Notes: generated from the letters alone by a model not told the origin. DNA of 49,077 bases from Pseudomonadota bacterium (GCA_016702545.1 JADJDT010000012.1:1-49077), one strand, 5' to 3'; positions 1 through 10,390 are shown, numbered from the stretch's first letter. Translations and numbers: made by a program.

Positions 1-944
1 AAGAGCTCCGCCGCCAAGCGACGCTGCGATGGCGAAGAGCGCAAAGGACGGGGGCAGTCCTCACCGAGGGCGGTCTTGGGGACGGTGCGGCATTCGATGC
101 TTCCCCCACGCCCTCTGACATGGGCACTACGCCTAGGACGCATCGGGCAATACCGACGCCCTCGTCGGCCCGGGACTGCGCCGCGCGTGCGCCCGGTTGC
201 GGTGGTCGCCTGGATGAACTGTGCCCCGGGCAGTACTCCGCCGGCTGGGTCCAATGCACCGGCTGCCTGGCCTGCCAAGAGGTCGAAGCGCAGGCGCGAG
301 AACACATCGCGCAGATTCAGAGCTGCAGCGATCACGATACGTGTGCGTCGTCACGACTATCAGCAGTGGCGGGTCTGACGTGTTTCGTTTCACTGCTGCA
401 CGCCCTTCTACCAACGCCAGGGTGCGGATACCAAACTCGCCAAACCCCAAAACGCTTTCCAGAAATGGAACCATGTCTGTCGCAGAGGTTTTTTTCTTTG
501 CCGACTGTGAATCTCCTGAGTCGAACCCGGGCTCCCGGAGCGTGGATCCAGGGTAAGTGTCAGGGCGCAGCCCAACGCGGACCGGGTTAAACGATTTCGC
601 CTCTACGTCTCCGACCGGATCCCGAACGCGACCGGAGCCTGAACCTTTGCTGATGCGCGATGCAGAGTCCGCAGATGCGGGAGCCGTGCGGAAGCGAGCG
701 TTCAGCAGCTCCCGCGTGGCATGTCACGAGGGTGCGTGAAGAATCAACGCGCGCGCGGATCCCGGGATCCTGGGAATGACGGTTCGGGGGACGTAAACGA
801 GTTCCCAGCTTTGCACAGGATGGCGGGACCTGATCCGCGCTCTTTGCCAAATCCGCGCAGTCCCTGTGCGCAGGCGGCGGCGTGACCGACCGCGCTCCGA
901 AGAATCAGGCAGATAGTGGGCGCGCTGCTGCGATGGTATCGCGC
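1..944. other. no recognisable gene
   Basis: I read all six frames here and found no open frame with a family resemblance, signal peptide or ribosome binding site. The open frames present overlap on both strands and have the Arg/Pro/Ala-rich look of GC-rich non-coding DNA. It is probably decayed mobile-element or intergenic sequence. Confidence 0.5.
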
Positions 945-1013
945 TTGCTGACACCTGCTGCGCCGGTCTGCTGACACCCTACCGACCGGTCACCTGTGCC
1001 CGCCGGTCACCTG
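945..1013. repeat. cluster of short direct repeats, possible old IS end
   Basis: TGCTGACACC occurs at 946-955 and 969-978, and CCGGTCACCTG occurs at 986-996 and 1003-1013. The CACCTGTGCC string here also appears, on the opposite strand, in the repeat pair at 3836-3872. Paired subterminal repeats in inverted orientation are typical of IS21-type ends, and an IstB remnant lies between the two sites. The link is inference. Confidence 0.35.
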
Positions 1014-1230
1014 GGTTGAGGCGCCTCGGACCTGACGCTGGAGGGGCGATGAAGCGCTTTTTCGCAGGCACTTCTGGGTGATCCACCTGGCGCTGATCCG
1101 CTCGGGGCCAGTTTGCGGCCTGTACGCTTCCGAGCCGATCGCCGCCAAGATGCTGGAAAGCCAAAGGCCAGCCCCATGCCGCCGGTCGGTTCGATCGCGG
1201 CATTCCTCAGATCCAGCCGAGCACGAACGT

Positions 1231-3130
1231 GTAGGGAACCTGTGCCGATCTGCGCGGCCGGTGCAGATGGCGGGGCGGTGCGAGGGGGCAAGGGTTGGTA
1301 AAGGCGCGCTCGGCAAGGCGGAGGGCGGCCGAGGGCGGCCGAGGGCGAAGGAGGCCAGGCGGGAAGGCGAAGAGGCCGCGCCTGGGGACGATGTCAGCGG
1401 TCGGGGAGACAGAGCCAGAGGATCGTCGGCGAGGCGCGGGCGGATGGGCAGAGGGGCCGGCGGGTCGGGGTCGACGGTCTGAGGCTCGAAGTCGCACTCA
1501 GTCTGCTGGGGCAAGCGGGCGGGCTCGCGCGGCGGTGGGGGGGCGGCACGACCGAGGCGGTCGAGGATGCGGCTGAGCGCTGACTGGCCTCGGGCGATCA
1601 GCGCGATGAGTCGCAGCGGGTGCCCGCAGCGGGGGCACGAGGCGACGTCGACTTTGAAGACCCTGCGCAGCAGGGCGGCCTGAGCCAGCGGCGGGCGGTG
1701 GCCTGGGGCGTGGGCGGCGGCGCGAGGGCGTGCGGGCCTGCGCCGTCGGCGACCGGGGCGTTTGTGGGGCCGCAGCGACGGGGGCGTCTGCGGGCGCGGT
1801 AGCGGGCGGCGCGGCGGGCAGCAGCGGCGAGCTTGGCGCGGTGCCGGGCATGCGGCGCGAGCAGACCGTGGTAACGGAGGGTGTGCTGAAAAGGCGGGGG
1901 ATGAGTAACGCCAGCCGACGCATCAGCGCCGCGGGTCGAGTTCGAGGTGGGGTCGAACCATCGCCCAGGGGCGCTTGAGTTGGTAGCGGATACGGCCGAG
2001 TGGGCAGGCGCTTGAGCCGCGTATGGGCCAAGGGCGGGCGCAAGGCGTAGCGGATGAGATGCTCCAGTCCCGCACGATCCTCAGCGGTGAGGGCGACGTT
2101 GGCGGACGCCAAAACCGTCGACGGAAGCGCAGCGGGCGAGCTGGCGGCGGCCAGGCTTCGGTTTGCAGCAAGCGGCGCGCGGGGCCAGCGCCCGGCGACC
2201 GCGTTATCGAGCGGCGTGGGCTCGCGCTCGGCGGCGGCCTCATCCTGTTCGAGGCGACGTGCGAAGAGCGGCAGAGACGACTGTGCACGCCCAGCGTTAC
2301 CTGGGCCACCTCGGCGCCGGTCGGCGGCGGAAAAACCATCGGATCGCAGCGCCTCGCCATCGACGACGAACACGGCGTCCGGGCGATGACGTGGGAGTGG
2401 ACGTTGAGGTTGATCGCGGAGCCGAAGCGTTGCAGCGCACACAGGGCGGCTGTCTGCACGCCGTCGAGGCCGAGAACGCGAGCGCGGCGGCGCTGATAGG
2501 CCGCCAGCGTGCGGAGGCTGCGCCCGAGCACCGCTGTCCGCAGCTTCTCGGCCCTTGTGCCATCGCCCGGCGCAGCGCGTGGGGATAGGTGAACACCCAC
2601 TGACGATACGGTAGCGCGGGCAGCAGGGTGTCGACCAGCGTCGCAGCCAGCTTCGCCCATGCGCCGCCCTTTGACAGCCGGGGCAATGCCGCGCGATTTT
2701 AACGAAAAAGGGCAATGAACAGGTCGTGGCCGCACGCAGCGTAGTGCAGCCTGGCGCATCCGTAGGCCAGATGCCGTATTGCAGGTAGCGCCGAAAGGTC
2801 TGTTCGACGTAGCGCGGGCAGTCTTCGCCGCGGCGCCACGCGCGTCCCCGCTCGAGGAAGGTTTCAGTTGCGCGCACGAGTCGGCAGAGCACTGTCCGCT
2901 CGGGTCGCCGCCGCACGTAGGTGCGTGGGGCGCAGGCGGGCGCGGCGGAGCAGCGACACGGCGCGGCGCCGGCCATGCACTGCGCCAGCGCACCATCTGG
3001 TTCAGCGATGCCGCGGCCGTGGGATTTCAAGGCGTTGGCGCGCCCAGCGGCCGCAGCGGTCCGGATCCGGCTCGGTATCCGGCGGCCACCACCCCGTGCC
3101 GGCGTCGCGCGCGGTCAGTCGGTGGTCCCC
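1231..3130 (-). mobile_element. IS91-family element, copy 1 (degenerate)
   Basis: Comparison with the copies at 13.7 kb and 20.2 kb sets the limits. Similarity starts near GTAGGGAAC at 1231-1239 on the origin side, downstream of the transposase, and stops at the GTCGGTGGTCCCC block ending at 3130 on the terminus side. The element is about 1.9 kb. It carries no MITE: the site filled in the other copies reads GTGCGGAGGCTGCG around 2508-2521, so this copy gives the empty site. Divergence and indels are far higher than between copies 2 and 3, so it is an older or independently degraded insertion. It appears to lie inside remains of an IS21-type element. Confidence 0.85.
1394..2976 (-). pseudogene. 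IS91-family transposase, frameshifted
   Basis: This is the rolling-circle (HUH-type) transposase of copy 1. Read from 2976 it gives the start MAGAAPCRCSAAPACAPR, a degraded N-terminal zinc-binding region (RYVEQTFRRYLQYGI and what follows), then LNVHSHVI where copies 2 and 3 have the HUH motif LNVHAHVI. The C-terminal part still shows LEHLIRYALRPPLAHTR. At least four frame changes break it into pieces shared among three frames, for example near 2690, 2370 and 1960. The mutated zinc cluster and the shifts make it non-functional. It needs copies 2 and 3 as reference to be recognised. Confidence 0.8.
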
Positions 3131-3479
3131 AGCCGCGCCTGTGCGCCGGGCCGGTCTATGCTGCGGGCGGCTGACGACTGGACGGGCCAGCTCTTCATCC
3201 ACCTGGCCGTGCTCGAGGCCCGGCACGCGCCGGCGGAGGTGTCCAGTCAACGTCAAGCCGCTGCCTTCGAGGGCGAGGAGGAGATCGGCAGCCCGCACTT
3301 GCCGCCGCCGCCTGCGGCGCGCGCCCGCGAGCTGGCGCGTGACGTGGTCACCGCCGCGACACGCACATGCTGGGACCGCGCACGCTTGAGCATCACCCGC
3401 CGGCCTGCGCGGCATTTGCTGCTGCGAGATCGTCGTGAGCAGCCGTACGCAGGTTGAGGGCCGCCGCGGGCCCCGACGT
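3131..3479. other. no recognisable gene between two IS remnants
   Basis: The stretch between IS91 copy 1 and the IstB remnant has no open frame I can assign. By position it could be degraded istA/istB sequence, but I see no P-loop or integrase motif that would show it. Confidence 0.35.
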
Positions 3480-3690
3480 AGTCGACGTGCTCTTCACGCT
3501 GATGGCCGAGCGGCATGAGCGCGATCGATGCTGATCACGTCAAATTTGGTCTTTTCGGAATGGGGCAAGATCTTCCAGGACCCGATGACGACGGCGGGCC
3601 GCGATCGACCGCGTCGTGCACCACCGGTGATCCTGGAGTTCGCCGGGAGGTTAAGACCTACCGCGGGCGAGGTCGCGGACGGAGAAAGGC
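3480..3690 (+). pseudogene. istB: IS21-family helper ATPase (IstB) remnant
   Basis: Reading with frame changes gives DVLFTLMAERHE, then MLITSNLVFSEWGKIFQDP and MTTA, then in another frame AIDRVVHH and VILEF. This run is characteristic of the C-terminal third of IstB, the DnaC-like ATPase that assists IS21-family transposases: sensor-1 strand SMLITSN, then FSEW, then TTAAAIDRLVHH. Only about 70 codons are recognisable, split over at least two frames, and neither the Walker A part nor IstA is visible. It is a relic. Together with the repeat clusters at 945-1013 and 3836-3872 it suggests an old IS21 element that was later invaded by IS91 copy 1. Confidence 0.7.
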
Positions 3691-3835
3691 AGCGGCTAGG
3701 GCTGGCGCTGGCGGACGACAACTACGCCAGCGACACCAGGACGGAGCTTGAACCTGGGCGCGCGACTGATCCTGAAGGCGCTCATCTTTGGCCCCCGCGC
3801 GGTGCCGCCGCGGAGGCCATTCACGCTGGTAGGAA

Positions 3836-3872
3836 ACCGGCACAGGTGAAGCCGTCGCGAACCGGCACAGGT
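3836..3872. repeat. paired ACCGGCACAGGT repeats, possible IS21-type right end
   Basis: ACCGGCACAGGT occurs at 3836-3847 and again at 3861-3872, 25 bp apart, about 150 bp after the IstB remnant. The reverse complement (ACCTGTGCCGGT) resembles CACCTGTGCCCG at 991-1002. Multiple subterminal repeats are a feature of IS21-family ends, so I read this pair as the likely right end of the decayed element. Confidence 0.4.
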
Positions 3873-4190
3873 AATTGACGCCGTTCAACAGGTCCCGGAC
3901 CAGGGTTCGTGAAGAAGCATGAGCCCGTGCAGCCCGCCCGCGGTGCCTGGCACGCCCGCCGGTGGACTCCGCCTTCTACGGACGGAGGGGGCCCGGAGGC
4001 TCGGAGGCTCACTGAGGAGAACTTTGCGGCGCGCGCGCGCACCGGGCAATGGGCACAAGTACCCAATCGCGCGAGCTCCCTTGTCTGCCGCAGACGAAGC
4101 GCTAGGAAGCGGTCATTGCTCGATCGGCGACGCGAGCGTTGCCGGCTCTACTCGCGTGTCGTCAGCACGCTAGACCCGCGCCCGAAGGTC
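3873..4190. other. no gene seen
   Basis: There is no convincing reading frame between the putative IS21 right end and the DUF4914 remnant. An AAAAGGAG ribosome binding site at about 4192-4199 belongs to the following gene. Confidence 0.4.
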
Positions 4191-4205
4191 GAAAAGGAGT
4201 GGGTC

Positions 4206-5865
4206 GTGAAAGTGGCAATGGACACGTCGAGTAGTGCTCGCACCACGGACCTGCTGCAACTGCTGCAACGCTTGTGGCTGCCCCAGGATGCGCAGGCTGT
4301 GCCGGCGCGCGCGCCGAGCATCCGGCGGTCCGACACCGTGGATGAGCTGCTTGACGTGGCCGTCGGGGAGACGAAGCTGGCCGAGACGACCGTGCGCTTC
4401 GATCCGCCGGATGGGCGCTCGGCGGTCGAGGCGCGGTGATGCGGCTGCGCAACGGCATCAATGTCCAGCATCCGGAGCCCCTACATGCGCCGGCGGGATC
4501 CGGATTGTACGCCTTATCGCCGACGACGCTCCGACGAACAAGGTGCGGTTCCGCGACGTTTCGGCTACGAGTTTTCGCGCTGCGCGCAGCGACGCTCGAC
4601 TGGCCTGGCAGAGCCTGCCCGACGCCTTCGCCTTCAAGGCCGGGCATCGGTCGGTCGGGATCGACACGTCGCGATCCCTAACGCGGTTCTTCGCCGCTGT
4701 CTGGCGACGCCCGCATCGCTCGAGACCAGTTGGAGGTCTTCGATTGCCGGAGCGTGCTCTACGTCGCGCCGCCCTTGCGTCACCCCTCGGCTGGCGGCGG
4801 TGGGTCGTGCACGACCGCGTGGGCGACCTGCACGAGATGTTCGCCTACAACCTCTATCCCGGTCCGAGCGCGAAGAAGGGCGTCTACGGCGTGCTGATCA
4901 ACCGCGGGGAGAAGGAGGCTGATCACGGCCCATTGCTCCGTCGAGCAGGTGGTTACGCCCTACGACAACGTCGTCACCTTCATGCACGAGGGCGAGCGGC
5001 GGCGGCAAGAGCGAAATCTGGAGATGATCCACCGCGAACCGGATGGACGCCTGCTGCTCGGCGAGAACGTGCTCAGCGGTGAACGCCGGTACCTCGAGAT
5101 TCCACGCGCCTGTCAGCTACGGCCGGTGACCGACGACATGGCGATGTGCCACCCGTCGATTCAGGGTGAAAGGACGTTTGACGTGCTGGATGCCGAGAAC
5201 GCCTGGTTCGTGCGGGTCAACCACATCGATCACGGCGTCGATCCGGTACCGGAGAAGCTCGCCCAGCCAGCGCGGCCGCTGCCTTCTTCAGCATCGACGG
5301 TGCCCGGCAGCCGCGGTCTGATCTTCGAGCACCAGGAGGACGAGCCCGGCAAGCGCTCTTAATCCGCGCGTCATCTTGCCGCGCGAGATCACGCCCGACG
5401 TCGTCGACGAGCCGTGACGGTGGATATCCGCAGCTTTTCGGCGTGCGGACGCCGCCCTCACTCGCGATCGCGACGCCGGCATCCTGGGCATCACGCAGCT
5501 CCTGCCGCCGGCGTTGGCTTGGCTCTGGCGGTCTGGCCGCCCCGCGCGGCCACGCCAACCCGAGCATCGTCGAATCGGAGGGCACGGGCAGCGAGGGCGT
5601 CGGGTCTACTGGCTTCGCGACCGGACGGCGCGTCGACCAAGCAAACCTCCTATTGAGCCAATTCGTGCGCACGCCCAAGACCCGCTACATCCTTTGCCCC
5701 AACCAGCATGTCGGCGCATGGAAGACCGGCTTCATGCCGCAATGGATCGCGCGCGAGTACTTTACCCGCCGGGGCAACGCCAAGTTCCAGCCCGGGCAGG
5801 TCGATCGCTTGCTGCCCGAACGCGGCTCCGTCGAGGACTACGCGCGCTTGATCGAGCAGAAGTGA
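4206..5865 (+). pseudogene. DUF4914 family protein (PEPCK/HPr-kinase-like), multiply frameshifted
   Basis: A ribosome binding site (AAAAGGAG) precedes GTG 4206 and ATG 4218. Stitching frames gives DUF4914 landmarks in order: DELLDVAVGE, YMRRRDPDC, FGYEFS, VHDRVGDLHEMFAYNLYPGP, SAKKGVYGVLIN, VVTPYDNVVTFMHEG, REPDGRLLLGENVLSGERRY, LRPVTDDMA, AWFVRVNHID, NPRVILPREI, PPALAWLWR, ATGRRVDQANLLL, and YILCPNQHVGAWKTGFMPQW. The expected P-loop after MHEG (SGGGKSE) is present in the DNA near 4991 but read out of frame between two compensating indels. I count at least eight frame changes. About 100 residues seem to be missing before the final GSVEDYARLIEQK (inference from remembered family members). The family's biochemical role is not established; it is related to PEP carboxykinases. 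A MITE-like element sits 5 bp after the stop. Confidence 0.75.
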
Positions 5866-5870
5866 CGTTA

Positions 5871-6027
5871 GGCTCGTGACAAAACAAATCGGTCGACTGT
5901 GGCTGTCGAGGCGCGCGGCCGGCAAGGAGCGACGACGAAGGTCTACCGGGGGTAAACCGAGGAGGAGCGACGCTGGCGGACGCGATGGATCGGCGGCCAC
6001 AACGATCGAGTTGTTTTGTCACGAGCT
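5871..6027. mobile_element. MITE-like element with long terminal inverted repeats
   Basis: The left end reads GGCTCGTGACAAAACAA and the right end is its inverted complement, TTGTTTTGTCACGAGC. Beyond that the inverted repeat continues imperfectly (AATCGGTCG against CTCGATCG, then TGTGGC against TGTGGC) for about 40 bp in all. Both sides carry TTA or TA (5868-5870 and 6027-6029), which fits a TA-type target duplication. The roughly 157-bp interior has no coding capacity. It separates the DUF4914 remnant from the response-regulator remnant. No autonomous partner is visible in this window. Confidence 0.65.
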
Positions 6028-6057
6028 TATAGAAGCGGTTTGCCGAACCCTTGCGCG

Positions 6058-6681
6058 ATGAACCCGACCAAGGTGATGGATCGTCGAGGACCAGACGGTG
6101 TTCCGCGAGATGCTCGCGGAGCTGCTGCGCCTCGACGCGGCGAGGTCGTCGGCGTCTTCGCCGCCGCACGGCAGGCGCTTCGCCGCGCTCGACCGCCGTC
6201 GCCCAGAGTTGGCGCTGGTCGATCTCGTGCCGCCCGACCTGAGCGGGCTGGAGCTGGTGCGGAGCTGCGCGGGCGCGTCCCGGCGCTGCGCATCCTGGTA
6301 GTGACGGCGCAGGAGCGGCCCGAGCTGCCGCAGGAGCTGGCCGCGATCTGCGCGCACGGATCGTCAGCGGGGCGCCGCTCCAGCGAGCTGCGGAGGCGGT
6401 CCGGCGCGCGGCCGCGGGACGCAGCTACCACTGCCCGGCGTCACGCGCCGCGCTGCGACCACAGCAGCGGGTGGCGCCGCGCCGCGACTCAGTGCACGCG
6501 AACAGCAGATCGTGCGCCTGGTGGCCCTGGGACGGCAGCAAGGGAGATCGCCGCCGCGTTCGCGATCGCGCCAAGACGGTGGCCAACCACCGCCATCGCA
6601 TCGGCCGGAAGCCCACGATCGGCGACGTCGCCGGACTGACGCGCTACGCGTCGCCCAGGGTGGATCGTCGAAGATGCCTGA
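6058..6681 (+). pseudogene. LuxR/NarL-type response regulator, frameshifted
   Basis: Starting at ATG 6058 and joining frames yields a receiver domain: IVEDQTVFREMLAELLRLDA, then RRPELALVDL with the phospho-acceptor Asp, DLSGLELV, and ALRILVVTAQERPELPQELAA. A C-terminal helix-turn-helix of the LuxR/FixJ type follows: LSAREQQIVRLVALGR, EIAAAFAIAPKTV, ANHRHRIGRK. The length, about 205 residues, is normal for a NarL-type regulator. Several single-base shifts (near 6088, 6260, 6370, 6470, 6540 and 6580) break it. Its end overlaps the following kinase start by 8 bp, so it was the first gene of a two-component operon. Its target genes are unknown. Confidence 0.7.
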
Positions 6682-8370
6682 ACTCGCTCGTGAGGCCTTC
6701 CGCGCGATCGCCGACTGCACCTACGACTGGGAGAGCTGGGTCGAGGGCCGCAGGGCGAGACGCGCTGGGTCAACCCGGCCGTCGAGCGCATGACTGGCCA
6801 CGCCGTGGCCGGGAAGGCCTGGCGCTGGCGGATTACCCGCTGGCGCTCGTTCACCCCGACGATCGTGCCGCGCTGCGCGAGGCCCTTTGCCGGCGCTGCG
6901 CGCGGCACCTCCGGCAACGACCCTCGAGTTTCGCACCAGCGCCGCGCGAAGGGTCGGTCGCCTGGGGGGCGATGAGCGGGCCGCTGACGGGCAGCGAAGG
7001 GGCGACAGCTCGGCTATCGCACGAGCGTGGGACATCACCGAGCGCAAGCGCGCGGAGGAGGGTCTGCGCGCGCGCTGGCGCGCGCCGAGCAGGCCGAGCG
7101 GGCGCGAGCCGAGTTCTTGGCGCAGGTCAGCCATGAGCTGCGCACCCCCTTGCACGGCCTGCTGGCTGCACCGAGCTGCTGCTGGGCAGCCCGCTGGCGG
7201 CAGAGCAGCAGCAATGGCGCTGCTGCGCAAGCAGGGCGGCATTGCTCCAGCTCGTCGACCAACTGCTCGATGCGGCGCGCCGACGCCGCTCGCGCGCCGC
7301 AGCCCTGGGAGCGCTTCTCGCGCGCGCTCGGCAGGCTGGTCGCGGCCCAGCGACCGCGCGTCGAGGCCGCCGGCTTGGCGCTGGTGCTCGAGCCCGGCGA
7401 CCCGCCTGAGGTCGTGAGCGACCGGCACGCGGTGCTGCAGATCGTCGGCAACCTGCTCGACAACGCGCGCAAGTTCACGCGCGCGGGCACGCTCACCTTG
7501 ACCGTCGCGCGGGACGTCGCGCCGGGCGGAGGGATCAGCGTCGCCGTGCGCGACACGGGGTGCGGGATGGATCCCGAGCGCGTCGCCGAGCTGCGCCGGC
7601 CCTTTCGTGCGGGGGAAGCGCCCGCTACGGGGTGATGCCGGCCGGTGCGGGCTCGGGCTGGCGATCGTCGATCGCCTGGTGGGCGAGCTCGCGCGCCGAG
7701 CTGGTGATTGAGACCGCGCTCGGCGTGGCTCGTGCTTCACGCTTACGCTGCCGGTCGGTGTGGCCGCGGCCGAGGTCGAGGCAACGGCGATCGCGCCGGC
7801 GGGGGGGCCGCCGGGCCGCTGCTGGTAGCCTTGACGGCGGACGTCTTCGGCGCGCGGGCGCCCGAACTCGCCGTCTTCGACGCCGTGCTGACCAAGCCGG
7901 TGTCGCTCGAGACGCTGGCGCGCTGCTTGGGTCGGCTGCGGGTCGCCGGGATGCCGCACGCGGCGGCGGCGGACGCGGCGATGCCGCACGCGCCGCCGCT
8001 CACGCCGGTCCTCGACGAGGCGCGGCTGGCCGAGCTCCAGCGCTCGCGCACGGCCGAGGGGCGCAGCTTCTGGGAGGCCTTCGGCCACGGCGCGTTGACC
8101 GAGCTCGCGCGCGTGGCGGGCGTGTTCGAAGCACTGCCGGCCGGCGGGGACCCGACACGGGAGCAGGTGCACCTGGCTCACGAAGCCAAGGGGGCGGCGG
8201 CGCTGGTCGGCGCGACCCGGGTCGCGGCGGCGGCGGAGGCTCAGGCCGCCTGCGAAGCGCAACGGGGGCCGGTCGTGGCGGCGGCCCTACGCGCGCTGCT
8301 GCACGAGATCCAGGTACTGCCTCGCCCTGGTCGCGCGCGGCGGCTCGGTGATCCTCCCCCGGAGGTCTAG
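6674..8370 (+). pseudogene. hybrid sensor histidine kinase with PAS and HPt domains, frameshifted
   Basis: Reading from ATG 6674 with frame changes gives a PAS domain (WVNPAVERMTGHAV, YPLALVHPDDRAALREAL) and a PAC end (DITERKRAEE). Next come the dimerisation helix with phospho-acceptor His in FLAQVSHELRTPLHGLL, the N box (NLLDNARKFT), the G1 box (RDTGCGMDPE) and the G2 box (GLAIVDRLVG). Only the end of a receiver domain follows (VLTKPVSLETLARCLGRL), so roughly its first 70 residues are missing. The C-terminal half from about 8000 keeps an HPt-like segment with HLAHEAKGAAALVGATR. No transmembrane segment is visible, so it would have been a cytosolic sensor. Its stop overlaps the convergent porin stop by 2-3 bp. 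Confidence 0.7.
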
Positions 8371-9718
8371 TTGAAGGCCAGGTTGATCATCGTATACGCG
8401 AACCACTCTGGGTCGAGCGCGGGGCCGCCGCTGGCGCGCGTCCGGCAATCGGGGCCCCCACGTGCGACGCAACCACCGGCCTGCTGCGGGAAGACACCGC
8501 TTAGGCCCGCTTGCACGCTGAGGTGGTGCGCGAGCGCGGGCTCGTAGGTGACGACGAGATCGACCTCTTGACCGACGTGCCGCCACCGGCGGCCATCGAC
8601 CGCGATCGGCGCGGCGAGCTGGAAGTCGTGGACGTCCAGCAGCAAGTGGAGCGCGGGCAGCGGCCGCAGGGTCAGGCGGCCGCCGACGTCGATCAGCCCG
8701 CGGCCCTGGGTGTCGGCCGGGATGTTGAGGAAGAAGTCGGCGAAGCCGTAGAACTTGTGGTTCGTGGCGAAGAGCGTGTCGAAGCAGCGCAGCGTGCCGC
8801 TCGCCGGATCGTGGTCGCCCGAGAGGTAGTCGAAAAATCCGCCTAGCTGCGGCTTCCCGGGCAAGGCACCAAAGGTGTAGTTCAGCCGCAGGCCCGCGAG
8901 CAGCGCCGCTATCGAGACGCGGGTGGCGGTTGAAGGGGCGATGCGACCCGCCTGGTAGTAGAACTCCGCTTCGTAGCTCAAGCCCGCCAAGGGACTGCCC
9001 TTGAGGTAGGCGCCGGTCGTGAGCCGGTCGCGCCCGAGCACGCTGTCGCGATCGTAGAGCAGGTAGAGCGAGGTTGCAGCGCGGCGAAGCGGGTGCTGTT
9101 GCCCCAGAGCGCGAGCAGATCGCCCTCGCTTTGCTGCGTGGGCTCGGTGCGCCCCTGATCGGGCTCGCGCAGCTTGGCCCAGAGCAAGTGGAGCCGCTCC
9201 CGTGGGCGCTCGAGCGCGAGCTGTAGCCCGTCGAAGCTGCGCGCTTGCAGGGTCCAGGGCACGTTGCCGATCAGCCGGTGCCCATCGTAGGCCCACTCTT
9301 GCCGCCCGACACGGGCACGGAGGCCGAGCGACGGGGCGCGCAGCTCGGCCCAGGCCTGGTGCAGATCGATGCCGTCGGCGCTGTAGTCGGCGAGGGTGTC
9401 GCGCTCCTCGCCCCAACGCCGCACGTCCTGCAGCTGGACGAAGAGCGTGGTGAAGCCGAAGAGCTCGACGCGGCTACCGAACCGCGCACGCTGTCCAGTG
9501 AAGTCGTTGTTGCGCCCGGGCCGGAAGTCCTTGCCGCCATCGAGCTCGATGCGGGCGAAGTATTGCGCGTGTGGAACCAGCACCACCTTGCCGTGATCGA
9601 GCACGATGGCGGTCGGTTGGGCCAAGGGGTCGCCCGCACCGCGGTAGGGATCGGCGCGCACGGCCGGGCCGAGGTTCACCAGCAAGAGCAGCGCGAGGAT
9701 GATCTGGTCGCGAAGCAT
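8367..9718 (-). pseudogene. alginate-export-type outer membrane porin, one frameshift
   Basis: From ATG 9718, preceded by AAGGGAAAG, there is a signal peptide (MLRDQIILALLLLVNLGPAV RA) and a long beta-rich protein. It includes HAQYFARIELDGG, GSRVELFG, HQAWAELRAPSLGLRARVGR, QEWAYDGHRLIGNVPW and ARSFDGLQL, the pattern of the alginate_exp (PF13372) 18-strand barrel family. The frame changes once near 9075, after RFAALQPR, and continues as YLLYDRDSVLGRDRL to the terminal strand YTMINLAFN. About 450 residues is the usual length. Apart from the single shift the gene looks healthy. It is divergent from nrfHA, so a role in nitrite, nitrate or small-anion passage is possible but is inference from position only. 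Confidence 0.7.
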
Positions 9719-9838
9719 GAGCTTTCCCTTTGTTCGGCCCGACGGGGCCCCCTTTTCAACGGTACTTGTAAGTAACCGACTGCTCACTTATCGTCCACTC
9801 GCCTGCGGCGCGAGCCGTAGCGACCCGCTGGAGCGAGC
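9719..9838. promoter_or_regulatory. divergent promoter region between porin and nrfH
   Basis: These 120 bp separate two divergently read genes and must hold both promoters. An AT-richer patch around 9760-9792 contains the imperfect inverted pair AAGT...ACTT. No clear sigma-70 or sigma-54 box could be assigned. Confidence 0.4.
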
Positions 9839-10390
9839 ATGCAGGCGACCCGATGGCAGTGGCGCGATCCCGGTCGGATGGCGCGGCCGCGCGCGGTTCG
9901 CTGGTGGAGCGCGCCAGGGTTGTTCCTCGCGCTGCTGCTGGGCGTGCTGATCGGCGTGGGCGGCTTCACCTTCCACTACGCCGAGGGGCTTTCGTACCTG
10001 AGCAACGATGCCCGTGCGTGCAGCAACTGCCACATCATGCGGGATCACTTCGATGCCTGGCGCAAGGGACCACACCACGCCGTAGCGACCTGCAACGACT
10101 GCCACGTGCCGCCGCAGCTGATCGGGAAGTACCTGGCCAAGGCGCGCAACGGCTATCACCACTCGATGGGCTTCACCCTCCAGCCCGCGCGTCCCGACGA
10201 GCCTGGAGCGCGGCGCGCCTTCGAGGAGCCGATCCGTATCAAGCCCGCCAATAGTCAGATCCTGCAGGACAACTGCCTGCGCTGCCACGGCGCGCTGGTC
10301 CACGACATCGTGCGCGGGAGCACCTGGGCCGGGAACGCCCTGCGCTGCGTCCAGTGCCATCGAGCGGTCGGCCACGAGGCCCGCCGCTGA
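9839..10390 (+). CDS. nrfH: NrfH, tetrahaem membrane quinol dehydrogenase for nitrite reduction
   Basis: The 183-residue product belongs to the NapC/NirT/NrfH family. It has one N-terminal membrane anchor (about residues 27-45, LFLALLLGVLIGVGGFTF) and four c-type haem sites: CSNCH (61-65), CNDCH (85-89), CLRCH (146-150) and CVQCH (170-174). In this family the protein takes electrons from menaquinol at the cytoplasmic membrane and passes them to the periplasmic catalytic subunit NrfA. That gene follows after 17 bp, so the two form an nrfHA operon. Residues 66-110 (HIMRDHFDAWRKGPHH, GKYLAKARNGYHH) match the usual NrfH core. The frame is intact, unlike most neighbours. Confidence 0.93.
   Translation: MQATRWQWRDPGRMARPRAVRWWSAPGLFLALLLGVLIGVGGFTFHYAEGLSYLSNDARACSNCHIMRDHFDAWRKGPHHAVATCNDCHVPPQLIGKYLAKARNGYHHSMGFTLQPARPDEPGARRAFEEPIRIKPANSQILQDNCLRCHGALVHDIVRGSTWAGNALRCVQCHRAVGHEARR

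Noticed and set aside
120..590. Overlapping frames on both strands at the left end considered as small genes.
   Set aside because: No ribosome binding site, no motif, and composition typical of GC-rich non-coding DNA.
7560..8351. A 263-codon Gly/Arg-rich frame overlapping the histidine kinase.
   Set aside because: Low-complexity translation of the kinase DNA in a wrong frame; the HPt and receiver remnants lie in the neighbouring frame.
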